From Ashinkailepas kermadecensis (taxonomy: Eukaryota > Arthropoda > Thecostraca > Neolepadidae), in the NCBI GenBank assembly GCA_034440615.1, contig JAOTOM010005153.1, positions 186,001-250,000 of the forward strand: DNA of 64,000 nucleotides. Reading direction: 5' to 3'. Of the stretch, positions 56,301 through 64,000 are shown in pieces; the stretch's first letter is position 1; every line of letters starts with the position of its first letter. A program made the translations under genes and the position numbers. The notes under the pieces are model-generated. The model searched no databases. It was given only the letters and a program-made list of their open reading frames with translations, and was not told where the DNA came from.

Positions 56301-58522
56301 TCTATGCCCTTGCGAATGCTGTTGTCTTACTATGTTGGTTTCCATCCAGCCTCCATGTTCTCTTGATTTAACATGGGACCCTTTGAGCTATCCCTAGCAA
56401 TGATTATCACGAGTCTCATAACTAATAGTTCATTTCGGATTCATTTCACTATGAAATAGCACCCGTTGTGACTGGCCGCATGTATTACTTATTTTTACTC
56501 TCCTTTTGTAGATCAAATTGTTTCCTTAAAGCTCTCCTAAATTGTTCAGAATTTGAGAGACAAAAACCGTGATATGAGACCAAAGATTCACCTCCAGAAC
56601 AAGCTTGTCTTGTTTTCAGGAACCGTTCCTCGCACGTATGATGGAAGTGCTATCGCAGCGTAGCTCAAGTAAGACAGGACTAATGACGAATGACCGCAGA
56701 GAGCGTCTAGGGGAAGGTTCGCACTCGTAGTTTCGCTATTTCAGGAACGGTTCCAAGGGGAGGGGGCGGCGCGACGACTCCTTCTTCCCCCCTTGGAATT
56801 CGAAGGACGTCCCATAGAAATACGGCTCCCCTGCTGGATGTTCGAGTGCACCTCTTCTCCACTCCTTGGATATTTTTTCAGCCGAAGAGCCCCTCCGATT
56901 GGAAATGGCGCCTCTTCTGGACGCTCCAGTGACCCCCCTTAAGCTTTTCAGCTGAAGGTGCCCCTCTGAGTAGAAAAAGGTGCTCGTCCAGGGACATTCG
57001 AGTGCACTTCTTTTCTTGATATTTTGTTAAGCGATGACACCCTTCTGGGAAAATCGCTCTTCCTCAAATTTGTGCCTCACCTCGATGAAATCATTCATTC
57101 GTCAGCACACGAATTGTTGACGAATATTGGAAGATATTGGATTCTGAGACATAACAAACTTCAGTTTATGAGCTTTGGTTTTCCTGGTCTTTGTTGTTTT
57201 AGCTTTGGAAAGGTATTATTAGTTTCCGGTTTGATCTGGCTTACCAACAAAAACAAACAATAAAGCATTGCAATAAGGAGCAAGCAAAAGAGACAATAGA
57301 AGAGGGAAGCTTATCATATCGCCCTTATAATGGTGCAAGGACGATGGCAGACGGATGGGCAGTTGCCCACGACAATTTTGGATGAAGTAGCATACACCTT
57401 ATTAGCATTGCATGCAAATAAATGATTTCAAACTGGTTTTGCCCTCACCCAAATCTGATATTGCTCCTATATTAGTGGACATGCTCGCAATGCGATTTAC
57501 GCCCCCATAATTATGCCGAAGATTGCGCCGACAGACGTCATTTCGTTAGCAGAACGCCAGGACATATTTGGCAGCACCAGCGTTGGAAGCACTGATGCCA
57601 GAGGGCACAAGATTAGAGCCACGCCTGGGCCACACCGGCCATTTCGACATGCAATCCACTCGTCAATCTCAGCAGCGTCACCTCTGGTCGCTGCGATCGG
57701 GGTGAGACAGGTGGTGGGCACCAGTGGTGTGGCACCAGTGGTGAGAATCAATGGTGAGAATCAATGGTGACAATCTGTGGTAGCCAGTGGCCCGACGCCA
57801 TGGACCGTCTGGGGCCGTTCTGAACGCTGCGCCTTTGTATGCATGTTTGGTTCATTTCCTCTCTGCCTCCTCATGTGTCAATTAGAATCATTGGAAGCAA
57901 TAGCAGATAGCAGGTCTTGGTGCCCAGCCGATCGCTATGATTTGCGCCCGTATTGCTGACGTCTGACACCGGTTGTTTACCTCCATCGATAGATGATAGA
58001 CAACAGATAGACGAAGGCCACATGCGTGCGTTTATTGCGTCAACTCATTGATGGACTATGCTTACCTGACGCAAAAGCATACAAGGCATACGCATAGGCA
58101 CACACATGCAATTGAAAACACTCCCGCGCGCTGATGTTGGCGTTTATCTCAGACGCTGCACAGAAACCGGCAATCACACCGGATACGGGGGTGAAGCTAA
58201 GTGAAGTAAAGCGTGAAGATAGTTCATCGTTGTCAACCTCACGTGAATGCAGTTACCACTGACCTTTCCTGTCGGCAGGTTTCGACGGCGAGCCGCTGCT
58301 GTCTGCGGTCACCTGTGGCGACGGTGGCAGCGGCAGCGGGTCGGCCCGCTTCAGCTCCGGTGCCGAGGCGGCCGGGTCGCGTCTGTCGTCCGCCGCCGGC
58401 CTGCCCTGCAGGTCGCTGTAGGCCTTCAGCAGGTCGAGCGAGTACGGCCTGCCCAGCTGGGCCGGGTAGAACGGCCGAAACTGCGGCACATCCGCCGCCG
58501 CCGACGTCGGAGGGCTGCTCAT
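52945..58522 (-). CDS. eve: Even-skipped/Evx homeodomain transcription factor, copy 2 (three exons)
   Basis: Complement of 58522-58264, 54774-54521 and 53355-52945: 924 bp, 307 residues. Role as for other Eve/Evx proteins: a nuclear sequence-specific repressor in segmentation and neural patterning. The N-terminus contains [10 protein letters not shown] (26-35), resembling the conserved N-terminal VDLLATQY-type motif of insect Eve, so this copy looks closer to the ancestral form. The homeodomain is residues 126-185, with NYVSRP, Gln50 and Asn51. LFRPF (293-297) is the likely Groucho-type motif. Introns are phase 1 (GTCAGT..TTACAG) and phase 0 within the homeobox (GTACGG..GCCAG), as in copy 1. 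The start ATG 58522 follows GCCAGCG; an upstream GTG in frame is not used as start. All frames are intact. Confidence 0.9.
53356..54520 (-). other. eve copy 2 intron 2
   Basis: 1165 bp. It lacks the 44-bp donor array seen in copy 1. A short AAT microsatellite sits at 54003-54018. A 176-residue minus-strand frame at 53378-53908 overlaps it, but it has no known domain and runs into the exon 3 acceptor region out of frame. Confidence 0.6.
54521..54774 (-). CDS. eve: eve copy 2, coding exon 2 (homeodomain residues 1-46)
   Basis: 254 bp, acceptor TCTGTTTACAG, donor AAG|GTACGG. It encodes the linker and helices 1-2, ending EGTIK. Compared with copy 1, the first 16 bases differ, then about 13 of 238 positions differ. 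Five of those changes cluster in the last 18 bases, exactly where copy 1 is tandemly amplified. Confidence 0.92.
54775..58263 (-). other. eve copy 2 intron 1
   Basis: 3489 bp, mostly AT-rich, without the three minisatellites that fill intron 1 of copy 1. 55240-55420 is somewhat GC-rich. 57710-57775 has a weak CAGTGGTG/TCAATGGTGA repeat. No other exon is recognised. Confidence 0.6.
58264..58522 (-). CDS. eve: eve copy 2, coding exon 1
   Basis: 259 bp, 86 codons plus one base (phase 1). It ends AGGAAAG before donor GTCAGT. It is 72 bp longer than exon 1 of copy 1 and differs almost throughout; only VTADSSG near the end aligns well. It is Pro/Ala-rich after the LDLLKAY motif. Confidence 0.88.
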
Positions 58523-58740
58523 CGCTGGCCGCCACGGGCGCGCGCCCGCCGACCGCACACGGCGCCTCCAGTTGGAAGATGGCCCGCCGCCGCCGCCCGG
58601 CCAGGATCCGCCCTCTGGTTAGTATCCAATTACTGGCGGCGCGCTGATTGGCCGAGCGGCCGCCGCCGCGCGCTCCCATTGGCCGACGCCGACGCCAAGG
58701 AGTTATTTGCTGAGGTTGTGCTGATTGAGTAATTGGCTGC
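58523..58740 (-). promoter_or_regulatory. CCAAT-type promoter of eve copy 2
   Basis: On the minus strand CCAAT boxes occur at 58682-58678 (followed by GGG) and 58651-58647 (followed by CAGCG). Their starts are 31 bp apart, the same order and spacing as at copy 1. They lie 156 and 125 bp before the ATG, versus about 800 and 765 bp in copy 1, where the 97-bp array intervenes. The region is CpG-rich and has no evident TATA box. The transcription start is not resolved. Confidence 0.6.
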
Positions 58741-60975
58741 CATTTAGCACAGAAATCATCCGCACTTAGGATAAATGGTACACAGCGTCAGAGACGGGCG
58801 ACTGGCGGCGATTAGGTGCGCTTAATGGCGTGCAGCCGTCTGCAGGCGCCGGGGGATGGGGGATGAGCACGGCGCTGGCGGTATTGATCAACGTTATGAG
58901 ACAGGCGTGCACTCAGCCGACCCACAGCAGCACCGGGGGTCTGGGGACAGGAGGCTGAACTCTGCCACCAAAAATGAAGGTGCTAATTAAACTTCAAGCT
59001 TCAATAGAGACAATTTCTAACCCGGCGCATGTTTACCGCAGGCTTTCTTACTTGCTCTATTGCATAGGCCTGTCCGAAATATGTTCAAAAACCGACAAAA
59101 TGTGGACGCACTCGGGACTTGGTCACAGGAGCACATGTAGGGCACTCACCACTCGCTACGTGACCCAATCTACATTCAGTAGCAGCGGCGCCACCGAACT
59201 CTTATCGTGAACCTATCTGCTGTTCTCCATGGTAACTACAGTCCCTTGATCTTCTTAGGCTCGCTCAGCCTTCTGGTCGTTTTGTTGCTTGGATGTGTGT
59301 TCAACATTAATTGGGGTATTGCATTGGAGCCTTAAATATATACACTTTGCAACCTTGATGAATACCTCCGTTGCACGGATTCCTGTGATAGGTGATATTT
59401 GGGAAGATGAAGTAGCTCCACCCGCGGCGAAATTCATGTTCATGTTCGCGAATCACTCTGATCGAGATGCAAAATATTCGTTTGTAGCAAACCGAACCCT
59501 CGTCATTCAGAACAAGCCAGCTATTTCCGTTTTACCTATTCAAACTTACAAAGGGTCGGTCTGAATCCAAACCTTGCAGAATCATTTTTTAAAGTCATAA
59601 ATCCAGTGTTCCGATAAGTTATCGGAACGTTTCAAAATACAGGCACGAGTTGATAACTACACTTCTGGAAGTGCTTATACACATGTAAAACACGTGCAAA
59701 GTATCCCTTAAAGTTGAAAAAATGTGAAATGTGAAAACATCACTAATCCATTTTCCATTTTCTAATTATCCACCAATGAATTCGATTGTTACGCCATTAC
59801 CTTCAGGGGAAATGCATAATATCATATTCAGTCATCGGTCCTCGAATGTCTCAGAAACGTTTTAAGCGGGAGGTATTGCACAACGTATATATTCACGCCA
59901 TGATAAAGCTGGCTGATCAAACGATAAGATTCTCATTGATATTCTAAGTATTTGTCGAGGCCATGTCAGGGGCTCGGTTCACAGAATGACAATGAAGATC
60001 TAGTAGTCTCGTGTATCACAGCTGGAGCCTTCAGCTGCTGAGCGGCCTCCAATGCCCACCTGCCAAGAGTATTCCGATTGACCTCTCCAGCATTTCTCCT
60101 TGCCTGGTGTGAGATCCCATTAGGTTTTGTGGAAACATCATGAGCTGTTGCATCCCTGAGCATCCCTGCTGTAAAGATGCCAGCTTCTCCCTGTACCCGT
60201 TTGAACCTTGAGAGGATCTATGGGAGCCCCGAGATGGCCACTTTGAGGTCTCGTAGGATCTCGAATGCCAAGAGGGGTTTTTAGTTCTGGCAGAGCCCTC
60301 TGAGAAGCAAAGAAGATTCCTTGTGTTCGTACTGTACAATTTTCCTGATAAGAACTGCATCCCAACACTTTTACCCGAAAAAATCGTTCATTTATGGTTC
60401 GTGAGAAACTTCATCACTACCGATATACAATCCCAAGAATTATTTTTGTCCCTTCTCACTAGTTCTTTCTTCTAAAAATAAAGCAATGGCCCGGTGAAGG
60501 TCAAGGGATCCAACCAAGACAAATCAAAGTGGGCCCTCCAGGTGCTTAGAAGCTATTGCCCTCCCCCAATCCAAATCATCTTCCATCGCTACTGATCCGT
60601 GTACTCAGTTGAAAATCTGGAGCGCTTTAGGAGTGCGGTAGTGAAACGCGCTGATAATAGTAATTTGAATAAACTAATTGATCGAAATATTCCGACCACA
60701 AATAACGGTAATTAGTTTTTAAAATTGGCTTAGGTTGTAAAGTGCATTTCACGGTTTGTCTACCTTCATGGAATCTTGAGGAAAAAAAATACCAAGCTAT
60801 AGCACTTACCTGCAATCGTTCACATATTGCTCCCAGTCTTGAAATGAGTTTGCATAGGAGTCAATATGGCATGGTTGCAGTATCAAATACAGAATTAAAT
60901 ACAATTAATTAACACCGCAAGAATATGCCAATACTATCAAATAACACAAAATAAATATACCGACAAAGGAACCAA
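58741..60975. other. Upstream flank of eve copy 2
   Basis: 58741-58960 remains GC-rich and may extend the promoter region. Beyond that it is AT-rich without a recognised gene. Frames of about 90-110 residues at 59289-59564 and 60031-60360 show no domain, so I do not call them. Confidence 0.4.
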
Positions 60976-61170
60976 AGTTCAAAACAAGCCACGAGCCGGT
61001 AGGAGACGTCTGTGGAAACTACCGATCGCATTCCCAAGCACCCCACTGGCCTAATTTCGCACCCAAGCCACGAGCCGACAGGAACCGTCTGGGGGCACTA
61101 CTGCACCTCACTGGCCTTATTCCCATGCACCCCACTGGCCTTATTTCGCACCCGAGCCACAAACCACGCC
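60976..61170. repeat. Irregular repeat, three partial units
   Basis: The words CAAGCCACGAGCCG, GCACCCCACTGGCCT and TATTTCGCACC recur two or three times with changing spacing. It reads as a small degenerate minisatellite. Confidence 0.65.
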
Positions 61171-61459
61171 CGTCCGCGTCTAGTTCAAGGTCTCCCCGCA
61201 TAGCAGACGTGAAACCTTGATTTTCAAACTGGCAGCGTGGTCGTGCCGGCCGGCGCCAAGTTCAGTGTCGCTGGCGGGCGCGTGACCCTGACCTTGACCG
61301 GCCGACCGCGGTTTATGGGCGGCTTGTGACCGGCCGGCGCGGGTTTACGGCGCCGCTTCAGTGCCTCAGTGACGTGTGTTCGTCCGGTGCCGTTATGGCG
61401 GGCTCGCTGTCACCCGGCCGACTGACAATTAGCGGATTGGAGGGCGTTGGGCCGAGGAT
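61171..61459. other. GC-rich spacer
   Basis: Contains repeated GGCCGGC/CCGGCC words and GACCTTGACC. No gene recognised. Confidence 0.3.
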
Positions 61460-62153
61460 GGTCGGGAGGCGGCGGGGCGCACCCTGCCCTGTCACCCGTC
61501 CCGTCCTGGTGTCGGGAGGCGGCGGGGCGCACCCTGCCCTGTCACCCGTGCCTTGTCTTGTGGCCCCCTTCACCCTGCCCTGTCACCCGTCCCGTCCTGG
61601 TGTCGGGAGGCGGCGGGGCGCACCCTGCCCTGTCACCCGTCCCGTCCTGGTCGGGAGGCGGCGGGGCGCACCCTGCCCTGTCACCCGTCCCGCCCTGTCA
61701 CCCGTCCCGTCCTGGTCGGGAGGCGGCGGGGCGCACCCCCCCCCTGCCCTGTCACTCCTGTCGGGGCCTGCCCTGTACCCGTCCCTGTCCTGTCACCCGT
61801 CCCGTCCTGGTCGGGAGGCGGCGGGGCGCACCCTGCCCTGTCACCCGTCCCGTCCTGGTCAGGAGGCGGCGGGGCGCGCCCTGCCCTGTCACCCGTCCCG
61901 TCCTGGTCGGGAGGCGGCGGGGCGCACCCTGCCCTGTCACCCGTCCCGTCATGGTCGGGAGGCGGCGGGGTGCACCCTGCCCTGTCACCCGTCCCTGCCC
62001 TGTCACCCGTCCCGTCCTGGTCGGGAGGCGGCGGGGTGCACCCTGCCCTGTCACCCGTCCCTGTCCTGTCACCCGTCCCGTCCTGGTCGGGAGGCGGCGG
62101 GGTGCACCCTGCCCTGTCACCCGTCCCTGCCCTGTCACCCGTCCCGTCCGATC
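61460..62153. repeat. 48-bp GC-rich minisatellite, about 13 units
   Basis: The unit is TCGGGAGGCGGCGGGGCGCA, CCCTGCCCTGTCACCCGTCC, CGTCCTGG, with extra or missing CCTGTCACCCGTCC sub-blocks. The 48-bp period preserves frame, giving false ORFs of 230-300 residues on the plus strand. Confidence 0.94.
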
Positions 62154-62899
62154 CGTCACCTATCGGCTGGGTGGCGCTGGCAGGTGGTGTCAAGGACTGG
62201 CGCCTGTCGATGCAGCTGTATTTAGTCCGTAAAGCACCTTTGGTCAGGTAGCAGCGTGTCCATCACTTGCTCTGCTTATTAGGAACCGATATTAACCCCC
62301 TTGTCTCACGAGGTGTTTGGGCAGGGGCTGGCTAGTCCCGTGCTTTTTACGGAGTCATGTCAGAAAACGACGGGAACGATTTCAACACGATGAGATGTGA
62401 GGAAAATAATGCTAATTAACATCTTACCTAAATCAATAGTTCCCGGCATGTTAGGTAGTGAAGAACAGACTCCGTTTCCTTTTTTGTTTCTACGCTGCTT
62501 AGTCTACAGAGTAGCATACCCAACAAGAGGTGATATCTGGCAGTAACTTGCAAATTGCATAACCTGCTGGTCGTATTTGGGACATTACTCCCATTAGTGT
62601 TGGTGTTCAATGCAACGTTAATGGTAACGCAAGATAACTTCTCATATTTGTGTTGTACCGTGGTGATCCTTCGCACCTGCCCTGCAATTTACAGAATATT
62701 TGATGCGTTTATGATGAGTATGACATTTTTTTTCGAAGCAACATTATTATCTGCTTACACCAAATGTTTTCAACAAAATATAAACAAAAATTTGCTTTTC
62801 ACATTATTCATTTCAAACCTTTCATTGTGTGGAAGTCCACTTCCGTGTATATGCGAAGGAGTTCATGTGATTGACCCGACCTGGCCCGATGCAAACGAA
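62154..62899. other. AT-rich spacer
   Basis: A frame at 62555-62900 encodes a hydrophobic stretch but runs directly into the next minisatellite and has no recognised family. I do not call a gene. Confidence 0.35.
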
Positions 62900-63083
62900 C
62901 CCGGCTCGATCCGGCTCTGCGCAGCCCGGCTCATCCGGCTCTGCGCAGCCCGGCTCGATCCGGCTCTGCGCAACCCGGCTCGATCCGGCTCTGCGCAGCC
63001 CGGCTCGATCCGGCTCTGCGCAGCCCGGCTCGATCCGGCTCTGTGCAGCCCGGCTCGATCCGGCTCTGCGCAGCCCGGCTCAT
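62900..63083. repeat. 25-bp minisatellite, about seven units
   Basis: The unit is CCCGGCTCGATCCGGCTCTG followed by CGCAG. A shortened unit lacking the central GATCC-type block occurs near 62930 and again at the end. Confidence 0.94.
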
Positions 63084-63631
63084 CCGTTGCTTTTGTTTAT
63101 TAACATTAATAGCGCCCATATTACAGCGCTTCATGCACTATTTCATGCTCCCAGGATTAGGCCTCATGCTTTAGGATTGATATGTGACAGTTTTCATCAC
63201 AATATTTCCATTGAACTGTTCACATTAGTCGCTTAAAATAGAGATTAACTGGAAAGACAGAATTCACAAGAAAGAGAGGCGCTTACGCCATGTCACGTGA
63301 GCTGCGTTTAATTTCGGCGAAAGAGCAGGCATTCCGGGGCCACGTACAACTGATGTCGGTAATTCGGCATCCTACATTGCAGTTTGAGATACATGCACCA
63401 CATTCGACAAACCAGCCGGATTTCGCAAATAGTTCCGAGTCAACTGGTGCCGGCTAATTTCCACCATGGAACCCCTTCTTTGAGCAAAACCCATGGGAGT
63501 GTGAGACAGAATAATGTGATGAAAGATCTGCCAAAGTTGAAACGCAAATAACAGGTGTAATATTGAGTGGTGAAGTTAGGACCTGAAACCCTGCATTAAA
63601 GGCGTTATTACGGTTTCAAAAGCGTGACGAT
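63084..63631. other. Spacer without recognised gene
   Basis: No gene or repeat recognised. Confidence 0.35.
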
Positions 63632-63926
63632 GAGTCTGATCCGGACCAGGCCTGGTCGGGTCAGGTTGGGTCGGGTCTGGTCAGGTTGGGTCGGGTCTGG
63701 TCAGGTCTGGTCAGGTCTGGTCAGGTCTGGTCAGGTCTGGTCAGGTCGGGTCAAGTCGGGTCGGGTCGGGTCGGGTCGGGTCGGGTCGGGTCGGGTCGGG
63801 TCGGGTCGGGTCGGGTCGGGTCGGGTCGGGACGGGTCGGGTCGGGTCGGGTCGAGTCAAGTCGAGTCGGGTCGGGTCGGGTCGGGTCGGGTCGGGTCGGG
63901 TCGGGTCGGGTCGGGTCGGGTCGAAT
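63632..63926. repeat. (TCGGG)n pentanucleotide array with TCTGG/TCAGG variants
   Basis: The first 110 bp alternate TCAGG, TCTGG, TTGGG and TCGGG. The last 190 bp are almost pure TCGGG. It is G-rich on the plus strand and could form G-quadruplexes. Confidence 0.95.
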
Positions 63927-64000
63927 CGCTGATAAGAACCTCTTTTGTTGGTACGCGGGAGTAGACCCGTCCCTCGTCTACTACTCACGCTTCGATCTAA

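Noticed and set aside
59289..59564. 91-residue frame upstream of eve copy 2
   Set aside because: No family recognised, no repeat of its codons elsewhere and no splice or promoter evidence.
61326..62251. Pro/Arg/Gly-rich frames of 230-300 residues
   Set aside because: The 48-bp period preserves reading frame, so the repeat opens all frames. No independent evidence of coding.
63632..63926. Telomere-like TCAGG/TCGGG pentamers
   Set aside because: TCAGG is a telomere repeat in some beetles, but here it is a minor variant inside a TCGGG/TCTGG array, is internal to the sequence and is one of many local minisatellites.

Overview
The window is nuclear DNA from an animal, most likely an arthropod and possibly a crustacean. 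The genes are interrupted by introns with GT..AG borders. The only confident host genes are two copies of the homeobox gene even-skipped (eve/Evx). Animal retrotransposons (CR1-like, Penelope-like), a hAT DNA transposon and a tRNA-derived SINE lie around them. Roughly a quarter of the window is tandem repeat. The phylum call is an inference; no species can be named from the sequence.

Layout. 0.5-1.6 kb: a degenerate repeat. 2.2-11.2 kb: eve copy 1 on the plus strand, with a CCAAT-box promoter, a leader carrying seven 97-bp repeats, and three coding exons (3012-3198, 8975-9228, 10824-11234). Its introns are loaded with minisatellites, one of which multiplies the exon 2 splice-donor region. 11.7-20.1 kb: a SINE, a 390-bp (CT)n tract, a decayed CR1-like retrotransposon with an SGNH-esterase ORF1, an endonuclease/reverse-transcriptase ORF2 and a dimeric 5' repeat, then a second SINE copy. 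20.7-27.8 kb: two large minisatellites (34 bp; mixed 45/34 bp). 31.5-33.6 kb: a decayed Penelope-like element on the minus strand with a candidate hammerhead ribozyme. 36.0-36.9 kb: a deleted hAT element nested inside a longer inverted repeat. 38.3-40.8 kb: 23-bp and 28-bp arrays back to back. 42.0-43.0 kb: an inverted-repeat-bounded element rich in AGGTCA half-sites. 44.7-48.0 kb: a 79-bp array. 50.9-51.8 kb: a 49-bp array. 52.9-58.7 kb: eve copy 2 on the minus strand, with the same exon phases and exon 2/3 lengths. 61.5-64 kb: three more short-period arrays.

How the parts relate. The eve copies are convergent (tail to tail), with about 41.7 kb between their stop codons. Their final exons are identical by eye over 379 bp. 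Exon 2 differs at about 13 of 238 positions and exon 1 is almost unalignable. This pattern fits an old inverted duplication with recent local gene conversion. Both promoters keep two CCAAT boxes 31 bp apart, so both copies look like functional genes rather than retrocopies. The spacer holds several GC-rich islands in AT-rich DNA that are candidate shared regulatory elements, but nothing in the sequence proves this. No RNA gene, CRISPR array or prokaryotic feature is present.
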